From the NCBI GenBank assembly GCA_900199505.1, contig FZQV01000023.1:1-42319 (forward strand): a stretch of DNA of 42,319 nt. The letters are read 5' to 3'. Numbering within the stretch: position 1 is the first letter of the stretch; each line of letters starts with the position of its first letter. The translations under genes were made by a program, and so were the position numbers. The notes beneath the pieces are model-generated. The model had not been told where the DNA came from. It did no database searches and worked only from the letters and a program-made list of their open reading frames with translations. Below, piece after piece: positions 1 through 14,971 of the stretch. The DNA is from Ruaniaceae bacterium KH17 (GTDB lineage: Bacteria > Actinomycetota > Actinomycetes > Actinomycetales > Actinomycetaceae).

Positions 1-150
1 CGGAAGTCTAAGTAGATCGTTGCTTCAGTATGTATTGCTTGTAGCGGAAACGCAACTGAGTTCCACAAGAGTTGTAGGTTTGATATGAGAAAGCTGTATT
101 AAGTACGACCTTCGTCGCAGAGCTTTCGGCTCCAATCTGCGGCAATGCCG

Positions 151-180
151 ACTGGAGCCTGCGACTTCGCGCAGGATGAC
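151..180. repeat. Half copy of the dispersed bipartite palindrome
   Basis: The arm GCCTGCG...CGCAGGATGAC matches the right half of the full elements at 4986-5095, 13900-14015, 20704-20814 and 26977-27087. No clear left half is seen in 100-150. It forms a short hairpin (CCTGCG/CGCAGG). Its right edge runs directly into the 23-bp tandem array. Positions 1-150 otherwise show nothing I can support. Confidence 0.7.
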
Positions 181-320
181 GAAAGCACGACGTATGCGAT
201 GACGAAAGCGCGACGCATGCGATGACGAAAGCACCACGCGTGCGATGACGAAAGCACCACGCGTGCGATGACGAAAGCACCACGCGTGCGATGACGAAAG
301 CACCACGCGTGCGATGACGA
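175..320. repeat. 23-bp tandem repeat array
   Basis: Six full units start at 175, 198, 221, 244, 267 and 290, and an 8-base partial unit lies at 313-320. Each unit begins GATGACGAAAGC and ends in TGC. Units 3 to 6 are identical, while units 1 and 2 differ at a few bases. There are no spacers. The first unit overlaps the GATGAC end of the adjacent dispersed element, so the array probably arose by expansion of that edge. Short frames across it give only low-complexity protein and are not genes. Confidence 0.9.
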
Positions 321-376
321 ACTCTGATTTCGACGTGGCGCGACGCGCTTGACTCAGCCAACGAGATACAGAAGAA

Positions 377-402
377 GGGCCCCGGGTCTTCACCCGGGGC
401 CC
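377..402 (-). terminator. Terminator of the str operon (after tuf)
   Basis: A perfect 11-bp stem (GGGCCCCGGGT at 377-387 with its complement at 392-402) closes a 4-base CTTC loop. It lies 18 bases past the tuf stop on the minus strand, where it is followed by TTCTTCTG. The stem is very GC-rich and the U-tract moderate. Confidence 0.85.
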
Positions 403-419
403 CTCTTGAGAAGTAAGAG

Positions 420-1613
420 TTACTTCAGGATCTTCGTCACACGGCCGGAACCAACGGTGCGGCCACCCTCACGGATAGCGAAACCGAGGCCCTCTTCCAT
501 GGCAATGGGCTGGATCAGCGACACGGTCATCTCGGTGTTGTCACCGGGCATCACCATCTCGGTGCCCTCCGGCAGCTGGATAACGCCGGTCACGTCCGTG
601 GTACGGAAGTAGAACTGCGGACGGTAGTTCGAGTAGAACGGGTTGTGGCGGCCACCCTCGTCCTTGGCCAGGATGTAGACCTGGGCCTCGAACTCGGTGT
701 GCGGGGTGATCGAACCCGGCTTCACAACAACCTGGCCACGCTCAACGTCATCGCGCTTGATACCGCGCAGGAGCAGACCAACGTTCTCACCAGCGTCAGC
801 GGTGTCGAGCAGCTTGCGGAACATCTCGATACCGGTCACGGTGGTCTTGGTGGACTCCTCCTTGATACCGACGATCTCCACCTCCTCGTTCACCTTGAGC
901 TGGCCACGCTCCACGCGGCCGGTCACAACGGTGCCGCGACCGGTGATCGTGAAGACGTCCTCAATCGGCATCAGGAAGGGCTTCTCGATGTCACGCACCG
1001 GGTCCGGGACGTTCTCGTCCACGGCGTCCATGAGCTCGGCAACGGTCGCGGCCCACTCCGGGTCACCCTCAAGAGCCTTCAGCGCGGACACGCGCACAAC
1101 CGGCACGTCATCGCCGGGGAAGCCCTGCGAGGAGAGGAGCTCGCGCACCTCGAACTCGACGAGCTCGAGGATCTCCTCGTCATCCACCATGTCCGACTTG
1201 TTCAGCGCCACGAGCAGGTAGGGAACACCAACCTGGCGGGCCAGAAGAACGTGCTCGCGGGTCTGGGCCATCGGGCCGTCAGTCGCGGCAACCACAAGGA
1301 TCGCCCCGTCCATCTGGGCCGCACCGGTGATCATGTTCTTGATGTAGTCAGCGTGACCAGGGGCGTCAACGTGCGCGTAGTGACGCTTCTCCGTCTGGTA
1401 CTCCACGTGGGAGATGTTGATGGTGATTCCACGCTGACGCTCTTCCGGCGCCTTGTCGATCATGTCGAACGGCGTGAACGGGTTCAGCTCCGGGAACTTG
1501 TCGTGCAGAACCTTGGTAATTGCAGCGGTGAGCGTGGTCTTACCGTGGTCGACGTGTCCGATCGTTCCGATGTTCACGTGCGGCTTGGTGCGCTCAAACT
1601 TGGCCTTGGCCAC
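420..1613 (-). CDS. tuf: Elongation factor Tu
   Basis: EF-Tu, the GTPase that carries aminoacyl-tRNA to the ribosomal A site. The 397 residues are the usual length. The G1 loop GHVDHGKT is at residues 19-26, followed by switch I with RGITI, the G3 motif DAPGH, NKSD (G4) and the G5 SAL motif, then the two beta-barrel domains ending in [10 protein letters not shown]. The start is a GTG at 1611-1613 behind the strong Shine-Dalgarno sequence AGGAGG. It is the last gene of rpsL-rpsG-fusA-tuf, 102 bases after fusA and followed at once by a strong terminator. Nothing is missing. Confidence 0.98.
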   Translation of the reverse strand: MAKAKFERTKPHVNIGTIGHVDHGKTTLTAAITKVLHDKFPELNPFTPFDMIDKAPEERQRGITINISHVEYQTEKRHYAHVDAPGHADYIKNMITGAAQMDGAILVVAATDGPMAQTREHVLLARQVGVPYLLVALNKSDMVDDEEILELVEFEVRELLSSQGFPGDDVPVVRVSALKALEGDPEWAATVAELMDAVDENVPDPVRDIEKPFLMPIEDVFTITGRGTVVTGRVERGQLKVNEEVEIVGIKEESTKTTVTGIEMFRKLLDTADAGENVGLLLRGIKRDDVERGQVVVKPGSITPHTEFEAQVYILAKDEGGRHNPFYSNYRPQFYFRTTDVTGVIQLPEGTEMVMPGDNTEMTVSLIQPIAMEEGLGFAIREGGRTVGSGRVTKILK

Positions 1614-1715
1614 TTTATTGTCCTCCTGGGACTCGGGTAGTTGTCTTGACAGCTGTCGTCAGGTACAAAGTGTACCCGCTTCGGGCGTCGAGGTCCTACG
1701 TGATTGATTGTGGGA

Positions 1716-3818
<2,103 letters not shown>

Positions 3819-3859
3819 GCTAGGTCTCTTCTCGTTCGAGGTGTACAGAAAGTTAGTGA

Positions 3860-4330
3860 TTACCAGCGGTAGTGAGCGAACGCGCGGTTCGACTCCGCCA
3901 TCTTGTGCGTGTCCTCGCGGCGCTTGACCGCGGCACCCAGACCGTTCGAGGCGTCCAGAATCTCGTTCATGAGACGCTCCGTCATGGTCTTCTCACGGCG
4001 CTGCCGCGCGTAGTCCACCAGCCAGCGCATCGAGAGCGCCTGGGCGCGGGTGGCCCGGACCTCGACCGGCACCTGGTACGTGGCGCCACCAACGCGGCGG
4101 GAACGCACCTCAAGGGTGGGGCGGATGTTGTCCAGCGCGCGCTTCAACACGACAACCGGGTCCTGGTCCGTCTTCGCACGGACACCCTCAAGGGCGCCGT
4201 AGACGATGGACTCGGCGATGGACTTCTTGCCATCGAGCAGCACGCGGTTCACGAGCTGCGTGACAACCGGCGAACCGTACACCGGGTCAACAACGAGGGG
4301 GCGCTTCGGCGCGGGGCCCTTACGAGGCAT
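3860..4330 (-). CDS. rpsG: 30S ribosomal protein S7
   Basis: S7, a primary 16S rRNA-binding protein that nucleates assembly of the 30S head. The 156 residues are the standard length, starting [10 protein letters not shown] and ending [15 protein letters not shown]. The ATG at 4328-4330 overlaps the rpsL stop by one base in a TAATG junction, which indicates translational coupling of S12 and S7. Confidence 0.98.
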   Translation of the reverse strand: MPRKGPAPKRPLVVDPVYGSPVVTQLVNRVLLDGKKSIAESIVYGALEGVRAKTDQDPVVVLKRALDNIRPTLEVRSRRVGGATYQVPVEVRATRAQALSMRWLVDYARQRREKTMTERLMNEILDASNGLGAAVKRREDTHKMAESNRAFAHYRW

Positions 4331-4704
4331 TACTTCTTCTCCTTCTTGGCGCCGTACTGGCTACGCGCCTGCTGGCGGCCACGAACACCCTGGGTGTCCA
4401 GCGCTCCGCGCACGATCTTGTAACGCACACCCGGAAGGTCACGCACACGGCCGCCACGCACGAGCACGATCGAGTGCTCCTGCAGGTTGTGACCAACGCC
4501 AGGGATGTAGGCCGTCACTTCGATTCCGCTCGAGAGGCGCACACGCGCGACCTTACGAAGCGCCGAGTTCGGCTTCTTCGGCGTGGTCGTGTACACGCGC
4601 GTGCACACGCCGCGGCGCTGCGGGCTGCCCTTAAGGGCCGGGGTCTTCGAGGTCCCGGTCTTGCTCGTCCGGCCCTTCCGGACCAGCTGCTGAATCGTTG
4701 GCAC
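4330..4704 (-). CDS. rpsL: 30S ribosomal protein S12, with Arg88
   Basis: S12 lies at the decoding centre and helps control accuracy. The 124 residues include the conserved [12 protein letters not shown] block (Lys43 present) and the GHNLQEHS and LPGVRY motifs. At position 88, in GGRVRDLPG, the residue is Arg instead of the usual Lys; the codon reads CGT on the minus strand. The start is GTG at 4702-4704 preceded by AAGGCGGAGA. It is the first gene of the str operon, with a leader of roughly 170 bases from the promoter at 4885-4914. Confidence 0.98.
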   Translation of the reverse strand: MPTIQQLVRKGRTSKTGTSKTPALKGSPQRRGVCTRVYTTTPKKPNSALRKVARVRLSSGIEVTAYIPGVGHNLQEHSIVLVRGGRVRDLPGVRYKIVRGALDTQGVRGRQQARSQYGAKKEKK

Positions 4705-4884
4705 TAGGTCTCCGCCTTTTTTCGTGTTGATGTATCTCTATGCTCGGCACCGCTAGTCCCCCGAATGCGGCACGTGTCCCCACCTGAGATCGGTAGGGAT
4801 GCCGCGCGGGAAACTCTCCCACTCCTCGAGCGGTGAATCGCTCGGGGCATATTCGAGGGCCCGGCAGAGCGGGCACCGCGAACA

Positions 4885-4914
4885 AGATTACTCGTAGCTA
4901 CTATGCAGCGTCAA
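4885..4914 (-). promoter_or_regulatory. Probable promoter of the str operon
   Basis: On the minus strand TTGACG (4909-4914) and TAATCT (4885-4890) are separated by 18 bases, a good sigma-70-type match. Transcription would begin near 4878 and give an rpsL leader of about 170 bases. In the 439-base gap between rpsL and rpoC I see only this promoter, the dispersed repeat and the rpoC hairpin. Confidence 0.6.
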
Positions 4915-4985
4915 AGTTCTGCGGGAACTACCCGGGTGTTCTTCGCCACTCCCAGGCGTTTGTCTTCGTGTGTTCGTCCGATTGT

Positions 4986-5095
4986 CGTCATTCTGCGCGA
5001 AGCGAAGCGCAGTCGCAGAATCCAGACCTTGGCGCTGAATTGCGTTCCTAGATCCTGCGACTGCATTCGCTTCGCTCATTCCGCGCAGGATGACG
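4986..5095. repeat. Dispersed bipartite palindrome, full copy
   Basis: A full element about 110 bases long. The left arm is CGTCATTCTGCG...CGCAGAATCCAG and the right arm ATCCTGCG...CGCAGGATGACG. The ends are mutually inverted (CGTCAT/ATGACG), and each half can fold alone. It lies downstream of rpoC and upstream of the str promoter. Confidence 0.85.
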
Positions 5096-5097
5096 AT

Positions 5098-5128
5098 GAG
5101 GGGGTGGAGCCACCGGCTCCACCCCCTC
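5098..5128 (-). terminator. Hairpin after rpoC
   Basis: A perfect 14-bp stem (GAGGGGGTGGAGCC at 5098-5111 and its complement at 5115-5128) has a 3-base loop. It lies 15 bases past the rpoC stop. There is no U-tract, so termination may be U-independent or the hairpin may protect the mRNA end. Confidence 0.7.
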
Positions 5129-5143
5129 ACTTCGATCAATCGA

Positions 5144-8100
5144 TCAGGTCCAGCTGGACGGGTCGATGGCGAAGCCGCCGCCGTCCGAGAAGTCCAGATC
5201 GTCGATGATAAGCGGATCGGACTCGCGTACCGGCGCGAAATCGATCTCCGAGTAGCCGTAGCGTGCGAACGCCGCGGCCTTCGCCTCTTCGGTGGGCGCC
5301 ACATCCACGTCGCGGTAACGGCTCAGACCGGTACCGGCCGGGATCAGCTTTCCGAGGATCACGTTCTCCTTGAGGCCGAGCAGAGGGTCCGTGCGCCCGG
5401 ACATCGCGGCCTCCGTGAGGACCTTGGTGGTCTCCTGGAAGGACGCGGCCGAGAGCCACGATTCCGTGGCCAGCGAGGCCTTCGTGATACCCATCAGCTC
5501 GGGGCGACCCGAGGCCGGCGTACCGCCCTCAGAGACCACGCGACGGTTCTCCGTCTCGAAGCGGCCACGCTCCATGAGCTCACCCGGCAGCAGGTTTGTG
5601 TCACCCGAATCGAGCACGGTCACGCGGCGTAGCATCTGCCGCACGATGACCTCGATGTGCTTGTCGTGGATGTCCACACCCTGGCTGCGGTAGGTCTCCT
5701 GCACCTGGTCCACGAGGTGCTTCTGCACCGCGCGCGGGCCGAGGATGCGCAGGACCTTCTTCGGGTCCACCGCACCGGCCACCAGCTGCGTACCGACGGC
5801 CACGTGATCGCCGTCCTGCACGAGCAGGCGCGAGCGCTTCGAGACCGGGTAGAGCGAAGGCTCCGAGCCGTCGTCGTGCGTGATCTTGATCTGACGCGTA
5901 CGCTCCGTCTCCTCGATCGACACGCGGCCCGAGGCCTCGGCGATCGGCGCCTCACCCTTGGGGGTGCGCGCCTCGAAGAGCTCCTGAACACGCGGCAGAC
6001 CCTGCGTGATGTCCTCCGCGGACGCCGCACCACCGGTGTGGAAGGTACGCATCGTCAGCTGAGTACCGGGCTCACCGATCGACTGCGCCGAGATGATACC
6101 CACGGCCTCACCGATGTCCACCAGCTTGCCGGTGGCCAGCGAGCGGCCGTAGCACATCGCGCAGGTGCCCACCTTCGAGGCGCAGGTGAGGACCGAACGG
6201 ACCTTCACCTCCGTCACGCCGGCAGCGACCAGCTTGTTGATCACAACATCGCCGACGTCGATCCCGGCCTCCGCGATCACGTTGCCATCGGCATCGGTCA
6301 CGTCGGCAGCGAGCGTGCGGGAGTAGACCGAAGTCTCCACCGTGTCCGCGCGGCGCACCGTGCCGCCCTCGGACGTGGCGATCGGCAGGGTCAGGCCCTG
6401 CTTCGTGCCACAGTCCTGCTCGCGGATGATCACGTCCTGCGACACGTCCACGAGGCGGCGCGTCAGGTACCCCGAGTCCGCGGTACGCAGAGCCGTATCC
6501 GCCAGACCCTTACGGGCACCGTGCGTTGCGATGAAGTACTCGAGAACCGAGAGGCCCTCGAAGTAGTTCGACTTGATCGGGCGCGGAATGATCTCACCGT
6601 TCGGATCGGCCACGAGACCACGCATACCGGCGATCTGGCGGACCTGCATCCAGTTACCACGGGCACCAGAGGACACCATCTTGTTGACGGCGTTCTCATC
6701 CGTGAAGTTCTCACGCATGGCCTCGGCAACATCGTTCGTGGCGTCCGTCCACAGGTCGATGAGCTCCGAGCGGCGCTCCTCATCCGTGGTCAGACCCATG
6801 TCGAACTGCTCCTGGATCTTCTCGGCCTTGGCCTCGTAGCCCTCCAGGATCTCCGCCTTCTTCGGGGGCACGACGACGTCGGACACCGAGATGGTCACGC
6901 CCGAGCGGGTGGCCCAGTAGTAGCCAGCAGCCTTCAGCGCGTCCAGCGACTCGGCCACGTCCACCTTGGGGTAGCGCTCGGCCAGATCGTTCACGATCAC
7001 CGAGAGTTCCTTCTTGCCGACAACCTCGTTCACGTACGGGTAGTCAATGGGGAGGGTCTCGTTGAAGGTCATCCGGCCCAGCGTGGTCTCCACCAGCTCA
7101 TCATCGATGGGCAGCTTGACCTGCGCACCGAGGGCGAGTTCGCCAGCGTCGAATGCCATGAGGGCTTCGGCCACAGAGGAGAAGGACCGGCCTTCGCCAA
7201 TGGCCCCATCCTGCTGCGAGGTGAGGTGGAACAGGCCAATGATCATGTCCTGCGAGGGCATGGTCACCGGGCGGCCGTCCGAGGGCTTCAGGATGTTGTT
7301 CGAGGAGAGCATCAGGATGCGCGCCTCGGCCTGGGCTTCTGGAGAGAGCGGCAGGTGCACAGCCATCTGGTCGCCGTCGAAGTCCGCGTTGAACGCACCA
7401 CACACGAGCGGGTGCAGCTGGATCGCCTTACCCTCAACGAGCTGCGGCTCGAACGCCTGGATTCCGAGACGGTGCAGCGTGGGTGCACGGTTCAGCAGCA
7501 CCGGGTGCTCGCGGATGACCTCTTCGAGGACGTCCCACACCTGGGCGCGGCCGCGCTCCACCATGCGCTTCGCCGCCTTGATGTTCTGCGCGTGGTTCAG
7601 GTCCACAAGGCGCTTCATCACGAACGGCTTGAACAGTTCGACAGCCATTTCCTTCGGCAGACCGCACTGGTGCAGCTTCAGGGTGGGGCCGACGACGATG
7701 ACCGAACGGCCCGAGTAGTCAACGCGCTTACCGAGCAGGTTCTGGCGGAACCGGCCCTGCTTGCCCTTGAGCATGTCGGAGATCGACTTCAACGCACGGT
7801 TACCGGGGCCCGTCACCGGGCGGCCGCGGCGACCGTTATCGAACAGTGCGTCAACGGCCTCCTGAAGCATGCGCTTCTCGTTGTTGACGATGATCTCCGG
7901 CGCGTTCAGGTCCAGCAGCCGCTTGAGGCGGTTGTTGCGGTTGATCACGCGGCGGTACAGGTCGTTGAGGTCCGAGGTGGCGAAGCGGCCACCATCGAGC
8001 TGCACCATGGGGCGCAACTCCGGCGGGATCACCGGAACAACCTCGAGCACCATGCCCAGCGGAGAGTTCTCCGTGGTCAGGAACGAGTTCACGACCTTGA

Positions 8101-8986
8101 GTCGCTTGAGGGCGCGGGTCTTGCGCTGGCCCGTGCCGGTGGCGATGATCTCGCGTAGCAACAGGGCCTCGGCCTCAAGATCGAACGTGGCCAGGCGCTT
8201 CTGGATCGCCTCGGCGCCCATGAAGCCCTCGAAGTAGATCCCGTAGCGGGCCTTCAGTTCGCGGTACAGGTTCTCGTCACCCTCAAGGTCACCGACCTTC
8301 AGGTTCTTGAACCGGTCCCACACCTTGCCGACCATGTCCAGATCGTTGTCCGCCTTACGGCGAATCGCGGCGACCTCACGGTCCGCGGACTTCTTGATCT
8401 TGTCGATCGCGTCCTTCTTGGACCCCGCGGCCTCGAGCTCGGCCACATCGGCTTCGAGCTTCTCCAGGCGCGCATTGATGTCCACATCGCGGCGCTGCTC
8501 GATCTGCGAGCGCTCGACATCGATCTCGGCCTGCAGGTTCGGCAGATCCTCGTGGCGGCCATCCTCGTCCACGCTCGTCACCATGTACGCAGCGAAGTAG
8601 ATGACCTTCTCCAGGTCCTTCGGCGCCAGGTTCAGCAGGTAACCGAGGCGCGAAGGCACGCCCTTGAAGTACCAGATGTGCGTGACAGGGGCGGCCAGCT
8701 TGATGTGACCCATACGATCGCGGCGCACCTTGGAGCGAGTGACCTCGACTCCACAGCGCTCACAGACGATGCCCTTGTAGCGCACACGCTTGTACTTACC
8801 GCAGTTGCACTCCCAGTCCCGGGTGGGGCCGAAGATCTTCTCGCAGAAGAGCCCGTCCTTTTCCGGCTTCAGGGTGCGGTAGTTGATCGTTTCCGGCTTC
8901 TTCACCTCGCCGTGCGACCACGCGCGAATCTGATCCGCGCCCGCCAGTCCGATGTGAAGTTGGTCGAAGACATTAACGTCCAGCAA
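5144..8986 (-). CDS. rpoC: RNA polymerase beta' subunit
   Basis: Beta' subunit of RNA polymerase. The 1280 residues are slightly short of the roughly 1316 of mycobacteria but complete. The N-terminal zinc ribbon has [13 protein letters not shown] followed by CERCG. The clamp region follows. The catalytic magnesium loop NADFDGD is at residues 533-539. The second zinc site ([11 protein letters not shown]) and the bridge/trigger region with [17 protein letters not shown] lie later. The start [10 protein letters not shown] matches the actinobacterial consensus, but the codon is TTG (8984-8986), preceded by AAGGAA. The gene begins 14 bases after rpoB. Confidence 0.98.
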   Translation of the reverse strand: MLDVNVFDQLHIGLAGADQIRAWSHGEVKKPETINYRTLKPEKDGLFCEKIFGPTRDWECNCGKYKRVRYKGIVCERCGVEVTRSKVRRDRMGHIKLAAPVTHIWYFKGVPSRLGYLLNLAPKDLEKVIYFAAYMVTSVDEDGRHEDLPNLQAEIDVERSQIEQRRDVDINARLEKLEADVAELEAAGSKKDAIDKIKKSADREVAAIRRKADNDLDMVGKVWDRFKNLKVGDLEGDENLYRELKARYGIYFEGFMGAEAIQKRLATFDLEAEALLLREIIATGTGQRKTRALKRLKVVNSFLTTENSPLGMVLEVVPVIPPELRPMVQLDGGRFATSDLNDLYRRVINRNNRLKRLLDLNAPEIIVNNEKRMLQEAVDALFDNGRRGRPVTGPGNRALKSISDMLKGKQGRFRQNLLGKRVDYSGRSVIVVGPTLKLHQCGLPKEMAVELFKPFVMKRLVDLNHAQNIKAAKRMVERGRAQVWDVLEEVIREHPVLLNRAPTLHRLGIQAFEPQLVEGKAIQLHPLVCGAFNADFDGDQMAVHLPLSPEAQAEARILMLSSNNILKPSDGRPVTMPSQDMIIGLFHLTSQQDGAIGEGRSFSSVAEALMAFDAGELALGAQVKLPIDDELVETTLGRMTFNETLPIDYPYVNEVVGKKELSVIVNDLAERYPKVDVAESLDALKAAGYYWATRSGVTISVSDVVVPPKKAEILEGYEAKAEKIQEQFDMGLTTDEERRSELIDLWTDATNDVAEAMRENFTDENAVNKMVSSGARGNWMQVRQIAGMRGLVADPNGEIIPRPIKSNYFEGLSVLEYFIATHGARKGLADTALRTADSGYLTRRLVDVSQDVIIREQDCGTKQGLTLPIATSEGGTVRRADTVETSVYSRTLAADVTDADGNVIAEAGIDVGDVVINKLVAAGVTEVKVRSVLTCASKVGTCAMCYGRSLATGKLVDIGEAVGIISAQSIGEPGTQLTMRTFHTGGAASAEDITQGLPRVQELFEARTPKGEAPIAEASGRVSIEETERTRQIKITHDDGSEPSLYPVSKRSRLLVQDGDHVAVGTQLVAGAVDPKKVLRILGPRAVQKHLVDQVQETYRSQGVDIHDKHIEVIVRQMLRRVTVLDSGDTNLLPGELMERGRFETENRRVVSEGGTPASGRPELMGITKASLATESWLSAASFQETTKVLTEAAMSGRTDPLLGLKENVILGKLIPAGTGLSRYRDVDVAPTEEAKAAAFARYGYSEIDFAPVRESDPLIIDDLDFSDGGGFAIDPSSWT

Positions 8987-9000
8987 AACCGTTCCTTACC

Positions 9001-12498
<3,498 letters not shown>

Positions 12499-12636
12499 AG
12501 GGGTGTGTCCTTCCCTGCAGGATTGTGTACACGTGCGCTCAGGCACACTTCTCCCCCGAGGGAGACGAAGGGCTGGCGCAAATCGTCAGTCTAATGGGCG
12601 CGGACGGGCGCTGTAAAGCTGAAACAGCCGAATATG

Positions 12637-12669
12637 GGTGAGGCCCGCACCACATGTGCGGGCCTCACC
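12637..12669 (-). terminator. Hairpin in the rplL-rpoB gap (distal)
   Basis: A perfect 14-bp stem GGTGAGGCCCGCAC (12637-12650) with its complement (12656-12669) closes a 5-base loop. It lies 41 bases past the rplL stop on the minus strand and is followed by CATATTCGGCTGTTT, a weak U-tract. It probably reduces read-through from rplJL into rpoBC. Confidence 0.7.
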
Positions 12670-12679
12670 GATGCGCTCT

Positions 12680-12697
12680 GGGGTCCGTTCGGACCCC
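12680..12697 (-). terminator. Hairpin in the rplL-rpoB gap (proximal)
   Basis: An 8-bp perfect stem (GGGGTCCG/CGGACCCC) with a 2-base loop, 13 bases past the rplL stop and directly before the larger hairpin. No U-tract. It may act as an mRNA processing or stability signal together with the second hairpin. Confidence 0.5.
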
Positions 12698-12710
12698 GCA
12701 GCGCGAGGTA

Positions 12711-13097
12711 CTACTTGAGAACGACGGTGGCGCCGGCGCCCTCGAGGGCCTCCTTGGCCTTCTCCGCCGTCTCCTTGTTCACGCCCTCGAGCACGGCCTT
12801 GGGGGCCGAGTCGACGAGGTCCTTGGCCTCCTTGAGGCCCAGCGAGGTCAGCGTGCGGACCTCCTTGATGACCTGGATCTTCTTGTCGCCGATGGCCTCG
12901 AGGACGACGTCGAACTCGTCCTTCTCTTCAGCGGCAGCGGCCTCGCCGCCACCCGCAGGGGCGGCAACAGCAACAGCGGCCGGAGCGGCAGCGGTCACTT
13001 CGAAGACCTCTTCGAACTTCTTCACGAACTCGGAGAGCTCAATGAGCGAAAGCTCCTTGAAAGCTTCAATGAGCTCGTCGGTGGTCAGCTTCGCCAT
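12711..13097 (-). CDS. rplL: 50S ribosomal protein L7/L12
   Basis: Stalk protein L7/L12, present in several copies per ribosome, which recruits translational GTPases. The 128 residues show the N-terminal dimerisation helices ([20 protein letters not shown]), an alanine/glycine-rich hinge near 35-55, and the C-terminal domain with [20 protein letters not shown]. The start is ATG at 13095-13097. It lies 56 bases after rplJ in one transcript. Confidence 0.98.
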   Translation of the reverse strand: MAKLTTDELIEAFKELSLIELSEFVKKFEEVFEVTAAAPAAVAVAAPAGGGEAAAAEEKDEFDVVLEAIGDKKIQVIKEVRTLTSLGLKEAKDLVDSAPKAVLEGVNKETAEKAKEALEGAGATVVLK

Positions 13098-13153
13098 GAT
13101 GGCGTTCCTTCCTGTTGGTCTGCTACGCGAGCAGGGTTGGTTCTTGCCGGGGC

Positions 13154-13675
13154 TTACGCCTCGGCGGCCTGCTTCTCGCGCAGGGCATCAATGGTCCGCA
13201 CGGCCTGCGATGCAGGTGCGGTGAAGACGTATGCAGCCTGGAACAGCGACGCCTTGAGGGCGCCAGCAGCCTTGGCAAGCAGTACGTCGCGGCTCTCCAG
13301 CTCCGCGAGCTTGTTGACGTCGTCGGCCGAGAGAACTCGACCATCGAAGTAACCACCCGTGATAACGAGCTGAGAGTTGTCCTTGGCGAAGGTCTTCAGC
13401 GCCTTTGCAGCCTCGGGAGCCTCACCGGTCACAAACGTGATAGCGGTGGGGCCGGACAGGAGCTCGGCAATTTCACCGACACCCGCCTCCTTGGCAGCAA
13501 TGGACGCCAGAGTGTTCTTCGCCACGGCGTAGGTCGCGGTTCCTGCGAGCGAACGGCGAAGCGTCTTCAGCTTCTCCACGCTCAGACCGCGATACTCGGT
13601 CAGCAGAACAGCGTTCGACTCGCGGAACTTCTCCGTGAGTTCGGCAACTGCAGCCGCCTTGTCGGGCCTCGCCAT
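13154..13675 (-). CDS. rplJ: 50S ribosomal protein L10
   Basis: L10 forms the base of the ribosomal stalk and represses its own operon through the leader RNA. An upstream ATG at 13690 lies in frame, but it falls inside the ribosome site (GGAAGGAGAGGCC), so the start is the ATG at 13675. This gives 173 residues beginning [17 protein letters not shown]. The RNA-binding N-terminal domain and the C-terminal helix that holds L7/L12 dimers are present. It is preceded by an L10 leader with an attenuator hairpin. Confidence 0.97.
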   Translation of the reverse strand: MARPDKAAAVAELTEKFRESNAVLLTEYRGLSVEKLKTLRRSLAGTATYAVAKNTLASIAAKEAGVGEIAELLSGPTAITFVTGEAPEAAKALKTFAKDNSQLVITGGYFDGRVLSADDVNKLAELESRDVLLAKAAGALKASLFQAAYVFTAPASQAVRTIDALREKQAAEA

Positions 13676-13710
13676 GGCCTCTCCTTCCATTACGTGGTGC
13701 CGCCACCATC

Positions 13711-13822
13711 ACGAAAAAGCCCCGGCGCAGATGCGCACGGGGCATGAAGCTCTGTAACGTACCTGCGCGGGTTCCGAGACGGATTTATCCCCACCGAAGC
13801 GGGAGACCAGCGGTCTTTGGCT
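13711..13822 (-). promoter_or_regulatory. L10 leader with attenuator hairpin
   Basis: Between the promoter and rplJ, the minus strand carries AAAGACCGCTGGTC, the conserved motif of ribosomal L10 leaders, about 100 bases before a hairpin. The hairpin GCCCCG(T)GCGC / GCGCCGGGGC (13719-13743) is followed by TTTTT and so looks like an intrinsic terminator inside the leader. Known L10 leaders bind L10(L12)4 and lower operon expression. Whether termination or translation is the control point here is inference. Confidence 0.75.
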
Positions 13823-13827
13823 CGTTC

Positions 13828-13857
13828 ATACTAGCCGGGGACGACGCCGTCGGCCAA
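13828..13857 (-). promoter_or_regulatory. Promoter of rplJL
   Basis: TTGGCC (13852-13857) and TAGTAT (13828-13833) on the minus strand have an 18-base spacer. Transcription would begin near 13821, just before the L10 leader motif. It implies that rplJL is transcribed separately from rplKA and the met genes. Confidence 0.65.
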
Positions 13858-13899
13858 GTTAGTGCGCCGTGACATCCCGCACTCGGCGATGCATGCAGC

Positions 13900-14015
13900 C
13901 GTCATTCTGCGTGGAAGGAGCGAAAGCGAATGGAGTCGCAGAATCCAGAAACTCACGTCGAAACAGACGCACTGCCTGGATCCTGCGACTCCGCTTCGCT
14001 CCGCGCAGGATGACG
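13900..14015. repeat. Dispersed bipartite palindrome, full copy
   Basis: A full element with left arm CGTCATTCTGCG...CGCAGAATCCAG and right arm CTGGATCCTGCG...CGCAGGATGACG. It starts immediately after metQ on the minus strand, so its hairpins may serve as the met operon terminator before the rplJ promoter. Confidence 0.9.
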
Positions 14016-14019
14016 AACG

Positions 14020-14859
14020 CTAGAACGCCGGGATGAGCTCTCCGTTCGGCCAGGTCTCCGTGATGAACGTGCGCACGTCCTCCGAGGTCAGCAGGTCCAC
14101 GAGCTTCGTGATGCCCTCGGTATCCGCGTCCGCGCTGCGGTAGGCCACGATGTTCACGTACGGGTTGTCCTCCGGGTTCTCCAGCGCGATCGCGTCCGTG
14201 GCCGGGACGAGGCCCGCCTCGAGCGCGTAGTTGCCGTTGATCACAGCAGCGGAGACGTCCGGAAGCGTGGTCGGCAGGATCGCAGCCTCAAGCTCCACGA
14301 TCTCAATGTTCTTCGGGTTGTCCACGATGTCCAAGACCGTCGGAGACTCCGCGTCCGCGTCCAGCGTGAGCACTCCCTGATCCTGCAGGAGGAGGAGTGC
14401 GCGGCCACCATTGGAGGGGTCATTCGGGATCGAGACCTTAGCGCCGTCGGGCAGATCCGCCAGCGAACTGAGCGTCTCGGAGTAGGCGCCGAAAGGCTCG
14501 ATGTGAATACCCACCGAGTGCGCGAAATCGTAGCCCTGATCCGCGACCTGCTGATCGAAGTACGGAATGTGCTGGAAGTAGTTGGCGTCGATGTCGCCCT
14601 TCTCCAGCGTCTCGTTCGGCAGCACATAGTCGGTGAACTCGGTGACCACGATCTTGATGCCAGCGTCCGCCGCGAGGCCCGAGGACTCGAGGTAGTCGAG
14701 GATCTCGGCGTGCGGGGTGGGCGAGGCGCCCACGCGGACCTCGATCACGCCGTCAGCGTTCGGAGTGGTGAGCGACTCGGTGGCGCCAGCTCCACTGTCC
14801 GAACTGCAAGCGCTGAGCGCGATAACCGCAGCGGCGGCAGTAGCAATGAGTTTCTTCAT
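14020..14859 (-). CDS. metQ: Methionine ABC transporter substrate-binding lipoprotein
   Basis: MetQ/NlpA-family lipoprotein, which binds methionine outside the membrane and delivers it to MetI/MetN. The 279 residues begin with MKKLIATAAAAVIALSAC, a lipoprotein signal whose lipobox LSAC has the lipidated Cys at residue 18. The mature part has the family signatures GASPTPHAEIL, NYFQHIPYFD and SIPNDPSNGGRALLLLQ. The last gene of metN-metI-metQ, it lies 112 bases after metI with a repeat half-element between. The SAM riboswitch before metN supports methionine as substrate. Confidence 0.95.
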   Translation of the reverse strand: MKKLIATAAAAVIALSACSSDSGAGATESLTTPNADGVIEVRVGASPTPHAEILDYLESSGLAADAGIKIVVTEFTDYVLPNETLEKGDIDANYFQHIPYFDQQVADQGYDFAHSVGIHIEPFGAYSETLSSLADLPDGAKVSIPNDPSNGGRALLLLQDQGVLTLDADAESPTVLDIVDNPKNIEIVELEAAILPTTLPDVSAAVINGNYALEAGLVPATDAIALENPEDNPYVNIVAYRSADADTEGITKLVDLLTSEDVRTFITETWPNGELIPAF

Positions 14860-14902
14860 GGTTATGTCACTTTCTTTTGGGGGTTGGGTTCTGGGTTGGC
14901 GC

Positions 14903-14936
14903 CCTGGATCCTGCGACTTCGCGCAGGATGACGAAG
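14903..14936 (-). repeat. Half copy of the dispersed element inside the met operon
   Basis: The right half of the dispersed palindrome (CTGGATCCTGCG...CGCAGGATGACG) lies in the 112-base gap between metI and metQ. In the mRNA it would form an 8-bp hairpin, ATCCTGCG/CGCAGGAT. No left half is present. Confidence 0.85.
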
Positions 14937-14971
14937 AGGGGCGCCGTTCGATCCGGCTGGGGGTGGCGCGC

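Noticed and set aside
175-320. Tandem array as a CRISPR
   Set aside because: The 23-bp units are directly contiguous with no spacers, and no cas genes are present.
5657-8158. Long plus-strand open frame opposite rpoC (also 9409-12594 opposite rpoB and 1704-3281 opposite fusA)
   Set aside because: These are antisense shadows caused by GC-rich third positions. Their proteins are Arg/His/Leu-rich without domains, while the minus strand encodes perfectly conserved proteins.
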